Positions 51,787 through 60,946 of a stretch of DNA of 64,000 nt are shown here, one piece after another; the first letter of the stretch is position 1, and each line of letters begins with the position of its first letter. The stretch is from Methanolobus zinderi (GTDB taxonomy: Archaea > Halobacteriota > Methanosarcinia > Methanosarcinales > Methanosarcinaceae). The position numbers and the translations under genes are program-made. The notes below the pieces were generated by a model, which worked only from the letters and a program-made list of their open reading frames with translations, ran no database searches and was not told where the DNA came from. The stretch spans positions 1,984,001-2,048,000 of the forward strand of contig NZ_CP058215.1 in assembly GCF_013388255.1 (NCBI RefSeq), given 5' to 3'.

Positions 51787-53798
51787 CAGATTACCTCCAT
51801 GATCACTCTGATAAGTATGATCAGAAGACCGACTCCCGCAACAACGGTGGTTGCATAGGTCTGTATCACTCCGGTCTGGAACTGACGTACAGATTCTCCG
51901 GTCTCGATCGTAATATCGCTTATCCAGTTGACGAGCCAGTCAAATCCACGTTCGACGGAACGGGATGCAAACGCAAATCCTTCATAGATCACTTTTACAG
52001 AGAAGAAGTCTGTGAAGATCTCGTTCTGATAGTACCTGTTGTAAAGAAGCTTGTAAACAGGATTGTTCCTTGAAACAAGGTTATCCATGTTGACTATCTT
52101 CAGTCCGTATACCAGATATGCGATCAGAAGACCTGCAACTGCAACTATCAATGGCATCCATAATATGAGCAGAGGCTCGTGTCCTGCATGGGATGCAAGG
52201 TGGTAGCCTCCCATTTCCGCAAGTGCAGGGATATCCATGTTCACGAAGTTGTTCGTAAAGGTCTCTTCAAGGAAATGATAGAACGATGTTCTTGTAAGAG
52301 CACCGAAGACCAGTGCGAACAATGCGAGTATGGAGAGTGGGATTGTCATTGAAGCAGGTGACTCGTGTCCTCCGTAATCCGTACGTGGTTTACCGAAGAA
52401 CGTCATGAAGATCAGCCTGAATATATACAGGGATGTCAGCAGTGCTGCAACGATCGAGAACAGGTATGGCAACCACATTCCGCTGCTCTCAGCGAAGAGG
52501 TATGCACTCTCGATTATTGGATCCTTACTCATGAAACCGCTGAAACCAATGGATGTACCGGGTATACCGAATCCTGCAAGTGAAAATGCTGCAATGATCA
52601 TTGTCAGCGCAGTTATCGGCATGACCTTGGCCACTCCTCCGAGCTGTCTCATATCATGTGTGCCCACTGCGTGGATCACGCTGCCTGCACACAGGAAGAG
52701 AAGAGCCTTGAAGAATGCGTGGTTGATCAGGTGGAAGAGTGAAACACCCACTGCTTCTGCACCGATTGCAGCTCCGACACCAAGACCCAGCATCATGTAA
52801 CCGAGCTGGCTGATGGTGGAGTATGCAAGCACACGCTTGAGATCGTTCATCACAATACCCATAGTTGCTGCGAATATCGCTGTGAATGCACCAAGGTATG
52901 CGACCACAAGCAGTGAATCAGGTGCTGCTATGAACATCGGGAATGTCCTTGCAACCAGATAGACACCGGCTGTAACCATTGTTGCTGCGTGTATGAGAGC
53001 TGAAACGGTTGTAGGACCTTCCATTGCATCAGGAAGCCACACATGAAGCGGGAACTGACCTGATTTACCTACCGCACCTCCGAAGAAGAGCAGTGTTATA
53101 ATAGTAATATGGCTCACTTCCATTCCAAGTATGTTAGCGTTGATCGCTGCTATTTCCGGAATGTGAGCAAATATCTCGTCGAACCTGAGTATGTAGGTAC
53201 CTGCGGGGATCGTGCCGTTGAAGATCGTAAACAGATCTGCGAACAACAGGACAATACCTGCAAGAAACATAACGTCACCAATCCTGGTTGTCAGGAAAGC
53301 TTTCTTTGCAGCTGTTGCCGCGGAAGGCTTCTGGTACCAGAATCCGATGAGCAGGTAAGAACACAGACCAACAAGTTCCCAGCTGACAAAGAGCTGAAGG
53401 ATGTTGTCTGAAAGTATAAGACTCAGCATTGAAGCTGTGAAAAGCGCAGTCTCTGCAAAGTATCTGGAAGGTGCTGCGTCATGGGACATGTAGCCTACTG
53501 AATAGATGTGTATGAGCAGACTGACAAATGTCACCATTGTGAGCATTACTGCTGCCAGCGGGTCCACAAGGACACCCACATTGAACAGAGCAAACCAGCT
53601 GTAAGACTGAGTAATAACCTCTTCAGGGTTCTGAAGCAGGTTCAATGTAATAAGTAGAGAGATCACAAAAGACGTTGCGATCGCCGCTATTGGTATTATT
53701 GCACCGCCATTTGGAAGCTTCTTCCCTAGGAAGAAAGTCAGTACAAATGCAAGTGCGGGTAGTAGTGGTATTAAGAATGCGAAATCTCCAATTGCCAT
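51786..53798 (-). CDS. fpoL: F420H2 dehydrogenase subunit FpoL
   Basis: 670 residues, homologous to NuoL, including the C-terminal lateral helix region. Motifs: LFVSWELVGLCSYLLIGFW, FPLHVWLPDAMEGPT and KRVLAYSTISQLGYM. Start ATG 53798 follows GAGGTGG at six bases; the frame upstream (to 53807) overlaps the fpoK stop. It carries the long horizontal helix thought to couple the antiporter units. Confidence 0.95.
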   Translation of the reverse strand: MAIGDFAFLIPLLPALAFVLTFFLGKKLPNGGAIIPIAAIATSFVISLLITLNLLQNPEEVITQSYSWFALFNVGVLVDPLAAVMLTMVTFVSLLIHIYSVGYMSHDAAPSRYFAETALFTASMLSLILSDNILQLFVSWELVGLCSYLLIGFWYQKPSAATAAKKAFLTTRIGDVMFLAGIVLLFADLFTIFNGTIPAGTYILRFDEIFAHIPEIAAINANILGMEVSHITIITLLFFGGAVGKSGQFPLHVWLPDAMEGPTTVSALIHAATMVTAGVYLVARTFPMFIAAPDSLLVVAYLGAFTAIFAATMGIVMNDLKRVLAYSTISQLGYMMLGLGVGAAIGAEAVGVSLFHLINHAFFKALLFLCAGSVIHAVGTHDMRQLGGVAKVMPITALTMIIAAFSLAGFGIPGTSIGFSGFMSKDPIIESAYLFAESSGMWLPYLFSIVAALLTSLYIFRLIFMTFFGKPRTDYGGHESPASMTIPLSILALFALVFGALTRTSFYHFLEETFTNNFVNMDIPALAEMGGYHLASHAGHEPLLILWMPLIVAVAGLLIAYLVYGLKIVNMDNLVSRNNPVYKLLYNRYYQNEIFTDFFSVKVIYEGFAFASRSVERGFDWLVNWISDITIETGESVRQFQTGVIQTYATTVVAGVGLLIILIRVIMEVI

Positions 53799-53800
53799 TT

Positions 53801-54103
53801 TTACCACCTCAATACGTTAAATGAATCAAGATTGATCGTATCTTTCATCCTGAAGATGGCCATAAGTATCGCAAATCCGATTGCTGCCTCACAAGCTGCA
53901 AGTGCAATTGAATACAGAGCGAATACCTGTCCGGTAAGGTCTGCATTATAGCTTGAGAATGCAACCAGGTTCAGGTTTGCGGAGTTGAGCATGAGTTCAA
54001 CAGACATCAACATACGGATACCGCTGCGCTGTGTCATGAAACCATAGAGACCTATGGTGAATATGATCACGGCAAGACCTATGTAGAGTTCAACGGGTAT
54101 CAC
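53801..54103 (-). CDS. fpoK: F420H2 dehydrogenase subunit FpoK
   Basis: 100 residues with three membrane helices, homologous to NuoK. The conserved acidic residues are in [20 protein letters not shown] and [14 protein letters not shown]. It overlaps the end of fpoJ-C by four bases. Confidence 0.95.
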   Translation of the reverse strand: MIPVELYIGLAVIIFTIGLYGFMTQRSGIRMLMSVELMLNSANLNLVAFSSYNADLTGQVFALYSIALAACEAAIGFAILMAIFRMKDTINLDSFNVLRW

Positions 54104-54408
54104 TGGCTACCATCTCCTTTTGCCATGTAGATAGCACCCATGAGTGAGGATAGTAATACTATCGAGAGGATCTCGAAGGGTACTACAAAGTCCGTGAAGA
54201 TCATTACTCCGATTCCCTGGATATTACTTGGGTCGTCAAGGTTCTGTGGAATCTGGTCAACAGATGGCCAGCTTGTAAAGAACACAGATACCATGAGGAC
54301 AGCCAGGAAAAGGAATGCGACTGTCATCCCGAGTATACGTGGCCTGAAGAAGTTGTATACTGATGTGAGAATCTCCATCGGTTTAATCGTTATTTCTTTA
54401 TTCATCAT
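54100..54408 (-). CDS. fpoJ: F420H2 dehydrogenase subunit FpoJ, C-terminal half
   Basis: 102 residues with two membrane helices; it corresponds to the C-terminal part of bacterial NuoJ ([28 protein letters not shown], in part). The start is one of two adjacent ATGs (54408 or 54405) overlapping the end of the N-terminal half. NuoJ split into two genes is normal in Methanosarcinales, so this is not a frameshift. Confidence 0.9.
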   Translation of the reverse strand: MMNKEITIKPMEILTSVYNFFRPRILGMTVAFLFLAVLMVSVFFTSWPSVDQIPQNLDDPSNIQGIGVMIFTDFVVPFEILSIVLLSSLMGAIYMAKGDGSQ

Positions 54409-54676
54409 CCGTACCAAACTCCTTTTTTGTAAGCATAACTGCGAACAGGATCAATACACCAATTGCACCTATGTATACGAGTACCTGGACAACTCCCAGG
54501 AACTGGGCATTCAGCATGATGTACAGGGCTGCAACTACGAACATGGATATTACCAGTGCGATCGCTGCTCTGACAACATTCCTTGCACTCACAACGAATA
54601 TTGAGAAAAGTATCGCTGTGAAGGCCAGGATTGAGAAAATAATAAGTTCAATGATGGTACCTACTGTGGGGTCCAT
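54398..54676 (-). CDS. fpoJ: F420H2 dehydrogenase subunit FpoJ, N-terminal half
   Basis: 92 residues with three membrane helices; N-terminal part of NuoJ, including the conserved VQVLVYIGAIGVLILFAVML with its pi-bulge helix. It starts 16 bases inside the fpoI frame and overlaps the C-terminal half gene at its end. Confidence 0.92.
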   Translation of the reverse strand: MDPTVGTIIELIIFSILAFTAILFSIFVVSARNVVRAAIALVISMFVVAALYIMLNAQFLGVVQVLVYIGAIGVLILFAVMLTKKEFGTDDE

Positions 54677-55104
54677 CTGCTCACCTCCTCGCCGGCCTCT
54701 TCCTCAGCATTGATATCAACTTCCCTTGCCAGCATATCCGGCGTAAAGAGAAGATCCTCATGTTGCCAGCGGATGATACCTGTAAGGTATACCTTGCTGT
54801 TTGAGAGAGCATCTTTGGGACACTGATCAATGCAAAGACCACAGAACAGACAGTGGCCTATATCAATTGAAGGGAACCATCTTTTTTTGTCACTGCCCGG
54901 ACTAACACGGGCCTTTACTATCTTAATTGCATTGTTGGGACATGTATTTGCACATATTCCACAACCTATGCATTTACTCTTGTCAAGTTTCTGTAAGCCC
55001 CTGAACCTGTCTGCAAGCTTTGTGGGTACTTCCGGACACATTCTTGTAACAGGAGGGCCGAAATAAATGTTCTTAACAGCTTTCATTAAATTTTTAATGA
55101 CCAT
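54661..55104 (-). CDS. fpoI: F420H2 dehydrogenase subunit FpoI
   Basis: 147 residues, homologous to NuoI. Two [4Fe-4S] motifs, CIGCGICANTCPNNAI and CLFCGLCIDQCPKDAL, carry electrons from the F420H2-oxidising side to FpoB. It has an N-terminal amphipathic helix for membrane contact and an acidic C-terminal tail. Confidence 0.96.
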   Translation of the reverse strand: MVIKNLMKAVKNIYFGPPVTRMCPEVPTKLADRFRGLQKLDKSKCIGCGICANTCPNNAIKIVKARVSPGSDKKRWFPSIDIGHCLFCGLCIDQCPKDALSNSKVYLTGIIRWQHEDLLFTPDMLAREVDINAEEEAGEEVSRWTPQ

Positions 55105-55108
55105 CTAT

Positions 55109-56134
55109 TCATACCCCCAGCAGACCAAGTGCGATTACCCATCCGAGATTAAGGAGGGATAAAGGCAGAAGGCGTTTCCAGCTAAGATCTACTACCTGAT
55201 CGATCCTGAACCTCGGGACAGCCCATCTGAGAGCTATGATTCCCAGCATCACCAGAACAACCTTTCCAAGGAAGAAGGCAGTCGGGAGGATAATACCGAG
55301 TATCAAATTCGAAGTAAGGAATTCAGGCAGGTTCCAGCCTCCGAGGAACAACAGTACAATGAGCATTGAACCAAGGATAAGGTGGATGTACTCTGCGAAG
55401 AAACCAAGACCGAACCTCATACCTGTGTATTCGGTGATCCATCCTGCAATAAGTTCTTCTTCTGATTCGTTCTGGTCGAAGGGAAGACGTCCCATATCAG
55501 CCAGCAGAGCGATAACAAACACTATAAAACCTAAAGGCTGCAATACAACGAACCACAGCGGACTCTGTGCCTCCGCGATCTGTACGATGTTCAGTGAACC
55601 TGCCATAATGGCTACACTCACGACACAGATACCAAGTGGTACCTCGTATCCGATCATACGTGCGAAGTTTCTGAAAGCACCAAGAAGAGAATACTTGTTA
55701 TTGGCACTGTATGCCACCATGAAGATACCGACGATCGATATCGAGGACATGGCCTCTATATAGAGAATACTTATATCCATCTCTGTTGCGGCTATGGGAT
55801 AGGTATCCCCGTTTATAACTACAGCACCAAAGGGTATTGCCACAAGCATCAGGAAGACAGAGCCCATCAGAAGAATAGGTGCTGCGACGAACAATAGCCT
55901 GTCAGCATTCTTTGGTATAATGTCTTCTTTTGTGAACAGCTTGATAGCATCGGCAACCAGCTGGAACACTCCATGGGGACCTACTCTCATAGGACCGTAT
56001 CTCTGCTGGATGTCTGCCGAGAGTTTACGCTCGAACCATACGGCAGCCATGGCACCAAGGAATATTGCACCCATCAGGCACAGACCCAGGATACCCCTAA
56101 CAAGAGGATTGAATAAAATTTCCGGTAACTCCAT
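55109..56134 (-). CDS. fpoH: F420H2 dehydrogenase subunit FpoH
   Basis: 341 residues, about eight membrane helices, homologous to NuoH. The quinone-site loops are recognisable: RKLSADIQQRYGPMRVGPHG and MGRLPFDQNESEEELIAG with conserved acidic residues. It forms part of the methanophenazine site. ATG 56134 is the start; GGTGAT, six bases upstream, includes the fpoD stop. Confidence 0.95.
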   Translation of the reverse strand: MELPEILFNPLVRGILGLCLMGAIFLGAMAAVWFERKLSADIQQRYGPMRVGPHGVFQLVADAIKLFTKEDIIPKNADRLLFVAAPILLMGSVFLMLVAIPFGAVVINGDTYPIAATEMDISILYIEAMSSISIVGIFMVAYSANNKYSLLGAFRNFARMIGYEVPLGICVVSVAIMAGSLNIVQIAEAQSPLWFVVLQPLGFIVFVIALLADMGRLPFDQNESEEELIAGWITEYTGMRFGLGFFAEYIHLILGSMLIVLLFLGGWNLPEFLTSNLILGIILPTAFFLGKVVLVMLGIIALRWAVPRFRIDQVVDLSWKRLLPLSLLNLGWVIALGLLGV

Positions 56135-56139
56135 AATTA

Positions 56140-57267
56140 TCACCTGTCAACCTCGCTGGTACATGTGTCCATACTTCCGGCAATCGCCACGATATCCGCA
56201 ACCTTGACACCCTTGAGAAGAGGTGGCAATGTCTGCAGTGTGGGGTAGACCGGACCTCTGATCTTCACACGGTATGGTTTGTCTGAGCCATCGGAGACCA
56301 TATAGAATCCCATTTCTCCTCTTGGGTCTTCCACACGGTGATATACCTCACCGGCAGGAATTCTCATGACAGGAGACCTCTTGCCATAGGGAGTGTCTTC
56401 AGCGAACAGGGGTCCTTCAGGCATCTGGTCAAGACACTGCTCGATTATATACATGCTTTCACGCATCTCATCGAGACGGACCTGTATCCTTGCATAGACA
56501 TCACCGGCTGTTTCCGTACATACCTTGAAATCAAGGTCCTCATAAACAAGATAGGGTTCATCCTTCCTGATATCAAAAGGTACACCGGTTGCCCTGAGTG
56601 GTGGTCCCGAGACTCCCAGATCCTTTGCAACATCGGCTGTCAGCACACCTACACCTACAGTTCTTGCCCTGTAGATTGAATCCGTGCTGTACATGTCTTC
56701 ATATGAATCAATAGCCTTTCTGACATTGGGGAAAACACGCTTGACGTCATCCCTGAAACCGGGCGGAATATCATCCTTGACACCACCGAATCTCAGGAAG
56801 CTGTGAGTGATACGGGCTCCTGTAATGGAGTCAAGTAAACTCAGTACATCTTCCCTTTCCTTGATGGTGTACATGAACATACTTACAAAACCAACAAAGG
56901 AAGCATATTCTCCCATACCAAGCAGGTGACTCTGTAATCTGGAAAGCTCTTCGACAATAACACGGATGTATTGTGATCTTTCAGGCACTTCTATACCTGC
57001 AAGCTTCTCGACACATCCGACATAAGCTTCTTCATTGCTCAGTGCCGCAAGATAGCATATCCTGTCAACGATGGTTATTCCCTGAAGATACGTTTTATTC
57101 TCAAGTATCTTTTCGATCCCTTTATGGATCCAGCCCATCTCGACCTCGGAATCAACAACCGTTTCACCCCTCAGCCTGGCGTTCAGTCTGAACGGTCCCG
57201 GTAGCATCGGGTGTTGTGGCCCGATGTGTACTATCATTTCAGAAGGTCCAACTTTTTCTTCCAACAT
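56140..57267 (-). CDS. fpoD: F420H2 dehydrogenase subunit FpoD
   Basis: 375 residues, homologous to NuoD. N-terminal HIGPQHPMLPGPFRL, the GCVEKLAGIEVPERSQYIR segment and the C-terminal GPVYPTLQTLPPLLKG and IAGSMDTCTSEVDR are diagnostic. It lines the methanophenazine pocket next to FpoB. The N-terminal His and Tyr region equivalent to the quinone-binding residues is kept. Confidence 0.95.
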   Translation of the reverse strand: MLEEKVGPSEMIVHIGPQHPMLPGPFRLNARLRGETVVDSEVEMGWIHKGIEKILENKTYLQGITIVDRICYLAALSNEEAYVGCVEKLAGIEVPERSQYIRVIVEELSRLQSHLLGMGEYASFVGFVSMFMYTIKEREDVLSLLDSITGARITHSFLRFGGVKDDIPPGFRDDVKRVFPNVRKAIDSYEDMYSTDSIYRARTVGVGVLTADVAKDLGVSGPPLRATGVPFDIRKDEPYLVYEDLDFKVCTETAGDVYARIQVRLDEMRESMYIIEQCLDQMPEGPLFAEDTPYGKRSPVMRIPAGEVYHRVEDPRGEMGFYMVSDGSDKPYRVKIRGPVYPTLQTLPPLLKGVKVADIVAIAGSMDTCTSEVDR

Positions 57268-57276
57268 AATGAATCC

Positions 57277-57753
57277 TCACACCAAATTCTTAGCTGTCTT
57301 ATTGGGGAAGCCCTTGTAATCCTTACGCAGTGGCCACTCGCCCAGCATCTCTTTCGGAAGTACAAGCTGCCTGAGGTCCGGGTGGTTGATATACTTCACA
57401 CCAAGCAGTTCGTAGGTTTCTCTTTCGTACCAGTTGGCATTCCAGTAAACAGGAACAACCGATTCAATCTCTGGATTGTCCCTTGGAAGGATCGCCTTTA
57501 AGGTAAGTACTACAGGATGGTCATATGAGCTTATGAGGTATACGACCTCAATCTCATTCCTGTCCGGGTAATCAACACCGAACTCACAACCTAGGTGGTC
57601 AAAGGACAGTTCTTCCTTGAGATATCTGCATACTTCCACTACATTCTCAGGTTTTACCTTGGCAAGTATTCTGATTCCGGACTCAACATCGGTATCGTAT
57701 ATATCATCAGGGAACTGACCTGAAAGTGAATCAATTATAGTATTGGCATCCAT
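57277..57753 (-). CDS. fpoC: F420H2 dehydrogenase subunit FpoC
   Basis: 158 residues, homologous to NuoC. The signature is WYERETYELLGVKYINHPDLRQLVLP, in part, followed by PLRKDYKGFP. A structural subunit of the peripheral arm. FpoC and FpoD are separate, as in other Methanosarcinales. Ten bases from fpoB and ten from fpoD. Confidence 0.95.
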   Translation of the reverse strand: MDANTIIDSLSGQFPDDIYDTDVESGIRILAKVKPENVVEVCRYLKEELSFDHLGCEFGVDYPDRNEIEVVYLISSYDHPVVLTLKAILPRDNPEIESVVPVYWNANWYERETYELLGVKYINHPDLRQLVLPKEMLGEWPLRKDYKGFPNKTAKNLV

Positions 57754-57762
57754 TTTTTCACC

Positions 57763-58338
57763 TCAATATTCCGTACCCCTATCTTTCTTAGCTTCGATCT
57801 TTTTCTGAAGTTCAACAAAACCCTGAATAAGAGCCTCACATCTTGGAGGACAGCCCGGGACGAAAACATCCACCGGGAAGATCTCATCAACGTTCTGGTG
57901 AGTGCTGTATGACTCATAGAAAGGACCACCGCTTATGGCACAGTCTCCAAAGGCGATTACCCACTTGGGTGAAGGCATCTGATCCCAGACCCTTTTGAGT
58001 GCAGGCAGGTACTTCTTTGTCACATATCCGCTGATAATGAGCACATCGGCATGTCTTGGAGAGTTACGAGGGATGATTCCGAAACGGTCGGTATCATAGT
58101 GGGCCATTCCTGTGGAAAGCAGCTCCACACCACAGCATCCCATTGCATTTACCGTAAACCAGAGTGAATTCTTCCTTCCCCAGTTAAGAACATCCTGAAC
58201 CTTCGTTTTCTTCAAAAAGTCACTGATCGCATTGCTGTCTGTAAGTGTGACACCGGGAACATCATCATACCCGAAATTTTCAGCTTCGTTTTCTTCAACT
58301 TCGGTCTGTTCAGCTTCTGTTTGCTCTACTTCATCCAT
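57763..58338 (-). CDS. fpoB: F420H2 dehydrogenase subunit FpoB
   Basis: 191 residues, homologous to NuoB, carrying the terminal N2-type [4Fe-4S] cluster. Ligands are the paired Cys in NAMGCCGVELLSTG and the single Cys in FGDCAISGGPF and VPGCPPRCEALIQG. The first 35 residues are an acidic repeat (EQTEAEQTEVEENEAE) not found in most homologues. The gene overlaps the end of fpoA by 13 bases. Confidence 0.95.
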   Translation of the reverse strand: MDEVEQTEAEQTEVEENEAENFGYDDVPGVTLTDSNAISDFLKKTKVQDVLNWGRKNSLWFTVNAMGCCGVELLSTGMAHYDTDRFGIIPRNSPRHADVLIISGYVTKKYLPALKRVWDQMPSPKWVIAFGDCAISGGPFYESYSTHQNVDEIFPVDVFVPGCPPRCEALIQGFVELQKKIEAKKDRGTEY

Positions 58339-58718
58339 TTAAGAGCCTCCTTCTTTAAGAGGTAGACGTAACCGAACAATACAACAAAAATAAAGACCAG
58401 CATTTCGACGGTTGCTAATTGAGTAATTCCATGTCCTTTGAAGATAGTAGCCCATGGATATAAGAACAGGACCTCTATATCAAAGAGAACAAAAGCAATG
58501 GCATAAAGATAATACTCGACATTGAACTGTATTCTGGCATCCCCGGTAGGGACCGAACCGGCTTCATATGTCTGATATTTTGCTGCAGATTTACTCCTCG
58601 GACTTAGTGCCTTAACTAAGAACATGGTCAGAGGAGGCATCAGTAATGCCACAACAAGAATTATTGCAACCGGTATGTAACTATATATTATGTTACCCAT
58701 ATCGATTATTTCTGACAT
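58326..58718 (-). CDS. fpoA: F420H2 dehydrogenase subunit FpoA
   Basis: 130 residues with three membrane helices, homologous to NuoA. The Y.TYEAGSVPTGDARIQFNVEYYLYAIAFVLFDIEVLF region (about residues 48-85) is diagnostic. First gene of the operon. No fpoP homologue is upstream, and fpoF (the F420H2-oxidising subunit) is elsewhere, as is usual. Confidence 0.95.
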   Translation of the reverse strand: MSEIIDMGNIIYSYIPVAIILVVALLMPPLTMFLVKALSPRSKSAAKYQTYEAGSVPTGDARIQFNVEYYLYAIAFVLFDIEVLFLYPWATIFKGHGITQLATVEMLVFIFVVLFGYVYLLKKEALKWMK

Positions 58719-59099
58719 AACAATTCTCCTGAGGGTTATTACGTAGACTTTTTATATGTATAAAATACCTTCTGTGTGTTTTTTTCATATACCAAGTCTG
58801 CAATTAAATAAATCAAATCATATCTTTTGATATATTTTTCAATAGATTGAGTTGGCTATTAGTTGATATAAATTCATTATATTTAAATTGTGGCAATCAA
58901 GGCTATAGAACTCAGAAATTCAGATTTGAGCACTATATGAATAAAAGATAAGTATTTAAACAATGATACATGCAAGCAGACTCAGTTTTTGCATATACTG
59001 ACGTAAGGATAAGTTAAGAACAGTAACATAGTGCAGAAGGAAGAAGTTAAGCAAATAAATTAAAGAAGGCAGGAATATCCCGCATATCAAAATACCGGG
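58719..59099 (-). promoter_or_regulatory. fpo promoter region
   Basis: 381 AT-rich bases without a gene. On the minus strand the best TATA candidates are AATTTAAATATAATG (58876-58890) and AATTTATATC (58865-58874), giving a leader of about 120-150 bases. TTTAAATACTT (58951-58961) is another candidate. A leader this long leaves room for post-transcriptional control, but I see no clear RNA structure. Confidence 0.4.
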
Positions 59100-59606
59100 T
59101 CACACCTGCTTTGGAGAATAGTATTTTTTAATCACCATATCGCATTCCGAACATGTTACTATCAGCCAGTCTCCCAAATTGCGCCGGGAATATTTCTCAA
59201 AGATAGAAGCCCCGCATCCGGGACATACATAATATTCCTTGAAGTAGTAATGATAGAACTGCGGAGTGCCCTCAAGCCAGTCAAGCACCTTCTGCATATG
59301 CTCGAAATACCGCTGCTTCGAAGGATGCCCGTTATTCTTTTCCATAGCCTCGGATACACGATCCCCAACATCTCTTGTATGTTGATGGGATTTCTCTGTT
59401 ATTTTCTTATAATCAGAGATGTACTTGGTAGTATTGTTAAGATATCTCAGATAGCCAGCATGCGCCTTGGGAATATTACTCCTAATTGTGCGCACGAAAT
59501 ACTCTCCCATGACATCTTCCATGATATCCACGCATGCAGTGCAGATATTGTAGCCTTCATAATGCTTATAGTCCTGAAGGTCACCACAGATAGTACAGGT
59601 TTCCAT
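59100..59606 (-). CDS. Archaeal zinc-ribbon protein, function unknown
   Basis: 168 residues. Two cysteine modules flank a helical middle: METCTICGDL plus NICTACVDI at the N-terminus, and YVCPGCGASIF plus VTCSECDMVI at the C-terminus. The central region (about 60-120) is charged and rich in aromatic residues (QRYFEHMQKVLDWLEG, FYHYYFKEY). It may bind nucleic acid or another protein. It is upstream of the fpo operon on the same strand but 381 bases away, and 14 bases downstream of DUF22. Confidence 0.65.
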   Translation of the reverse strand: METCTICGDLQDYKHYEGYNICTACVDIMEDVMGEYFVRTIRSNIPKAHAGYLRYLNNTTKYISDYKKITEKSHQHTRDVGDRVSEAMEKNNGHPSKQRYFEHMQKVLDWLEGTPQFYHYYFKEYYVCPGCGASIFEKYSRRNLGDWLIVTCSECDMVIKKYYSPKQV

Positions 59607-59620
59607 TAACTTACCCCCGA

Positions 59621-60040
59621 TTACCTGACTGCTCTGGGGTTCAGAGCCTCACGGGTAAACATTATCGGGAAAATATTGAGTACGGCTATCAGATCGCCTT
59701 CCCTGATCCTGCCATTCTCCTGGCCCAGTACATATGCATGTTTGATTACACGTTCGCTGTCCACAGGCTTTGCTCCACCCTTAGCACCCACCTTGATCAA
59801 CGAAACTATTGCATGGTGCGTAAAAGTACATGGAATAGCTACCATATCAGGCTCCAGGGTGATCTCCTTCACTGTGACCCTTTTAAACTCACCCGCACGG
59901 ATTTCGAGGTCTTCATCGGAGATTACCATTTCCCACTTGGCACGTGTAGCAATGGTGAACTCATAAGGCGCTGCCTTGATCTTCTTGGAAACAAGTCCTC
60001 CATTGTCCCGTGATACCACTTGGATCACTTCTTTTCGCAT
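59621..60040 (-). CDS. DUF22 domain protein
   Basis: 139 residues of the archaeal DUF22 family, mostly beta strands. FTIATRAKWEMVISDEDLEI and CTFTHHAIVSLIKVGAKGG are family features; the HH pair may bind metal. Family function unknown. It precedes the zinc-ribbon gene by 14 bases on the same strand, so the two are probably one unit. Confidence 0.72.
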   Translation of the reverse strand: MRKEVIQVVSRDNGGLVSKKIKAAPYEFTIATRAKWEMVISDEDLEIRAGEFKRVTVKEITLEPDMVAIPCTFTHHAIVSLIKVGAKGGAKPVDSERVIKHAYVLGQENGRIREGDLIAVLNIFPIMFTREALNPRAVR

Positions 60041-60122
60041 TTGATCACCAAAGATGAAACTATCATGTAAGTATAAATAGGTTCCGAGTAATTATCATGA
60101 ATAATCATTACATCTAGATTGT

Positions 60123-60575
60123 TCAAGATTTCTTGCGGATAGAAAGACTAGTATCTTTATGACATTTTGTAGTCAGTATGCTATCGGATTTTTTAATACC
60201 TTCCATATTACTGATGGGGACCAGCACTTTTTCCTTCAGTGTGTGCACATCAAATGTCTGTACTTTTAAAAGCAGATCATAGGGTTCCAGAAGTTCATAT
60301 ATTTCCAGAACATCATCGATCTCATTAAGTCGCTCGATAACACCTGCACTCTGATTTGGTTCGAGGTTTATCCCTACAAAAGTAGTAATATTAAACCCGA
60401 CAACATCAGGATCTACCTTTATGGTAAATTCTTTGATAATGCCTGAATCATACATTTTTTCAATTCGCTTGTGAACCGTGGATGTGGCCACACCGAGTTC
60501 ACTTGCGATAACCGTACTATGTTTCCTGCAATTGCCGGAAAGATGTTCCAGTATGGAAATATCGACCTCGTCCAT
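60123..60575 (-). CDS. Lrp/AsnC family transcriptional regulator
   Basis: 150 residues. A helix-turn-helix at about 3-50 (STVIASELGVATSTVHKRIEKM) is followed by a RAM-type effector and oligomerisation domain (VGINLEPNQSAGVIERL, EIYELLEPYDLLLKV). The C-terminus is basic. Lrp-type regulators sense amino acids or related metabolites. It is divergent from the ferredoxin-flavoprotein pair and may control it. Confidence 0.9.
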   Translation of the reverse strand: MDEVDISILEHLSGNCRKHSTVIASELGVATSTVHKRIEKMYDSGIIKEFTIKVDPDVVGFNITTFVGINLEPNQSAGVIERLNEIDDVLEIYELLEPYDLLLKVQTFDVHTLKEKVLVPISNMEGIKKSDSILTTKCHKDTSLSIRKKS

Positions 60576-60789
60576 GAGATATAAATAATCGAAGATAATA
60601 ATATATTTTTCTATTTTTTACTATGTCAGGAACATATTATGACACAGGATGACAGAAAGGATTCCCGGGAGAAATAAACAACCTGCAAATCCGTCCGCCA
60701 GAAACAGCAATCCTATGTGCATAAGTTGTATCGGGACGATAATGCTTTTATTGTTAGTCATTTTATTAAAGAAAGTCCGGTGAGGTTCT

Positions 60790-60945
60790 ATGAAAATAAA
60801 CGATAATTGTGTTGGATGTGGCCAATGTGCCACATTTTGCAAATTTGATGCCATAATAGTAAGAGTCAGGGCAAGCATGAAGGACAACTGCACAAACTGT
60901 GGCATGTGCGCTGCATACTGCCCGGTTAAAGCGATCGAGGTATAA
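60790..60945 (+). CDS. Small 2[4Fe-4S] ferredoxin
   Basis: 51 residues. Two cluster motifs, CVGCGQCATFC (Cys7-17) and CTNCGMCAAYCP (Cys34-44). The first lacks the Pro that usually follows the fourth Cys. GGTGAGGT precedes ATG 60790 at good spacing, and the stop is one base before the next ATG. It probably delivers or accepts electrons for the following flavoprotein. Confidence 0.88.
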   Translation: MKINDNCVGCGQCATFCKFDAIIVRVRASMKDNCTNCGMCAAYCPVKAIEV

Positions 60946-60946
60946 A

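Noticed and set aside
54100-54676. Frameshift splitting fpoJ
   Set aside because: NuoJ homologues are encoded by two genes in Methanosarcinales operons, and both halves here have their own starts.
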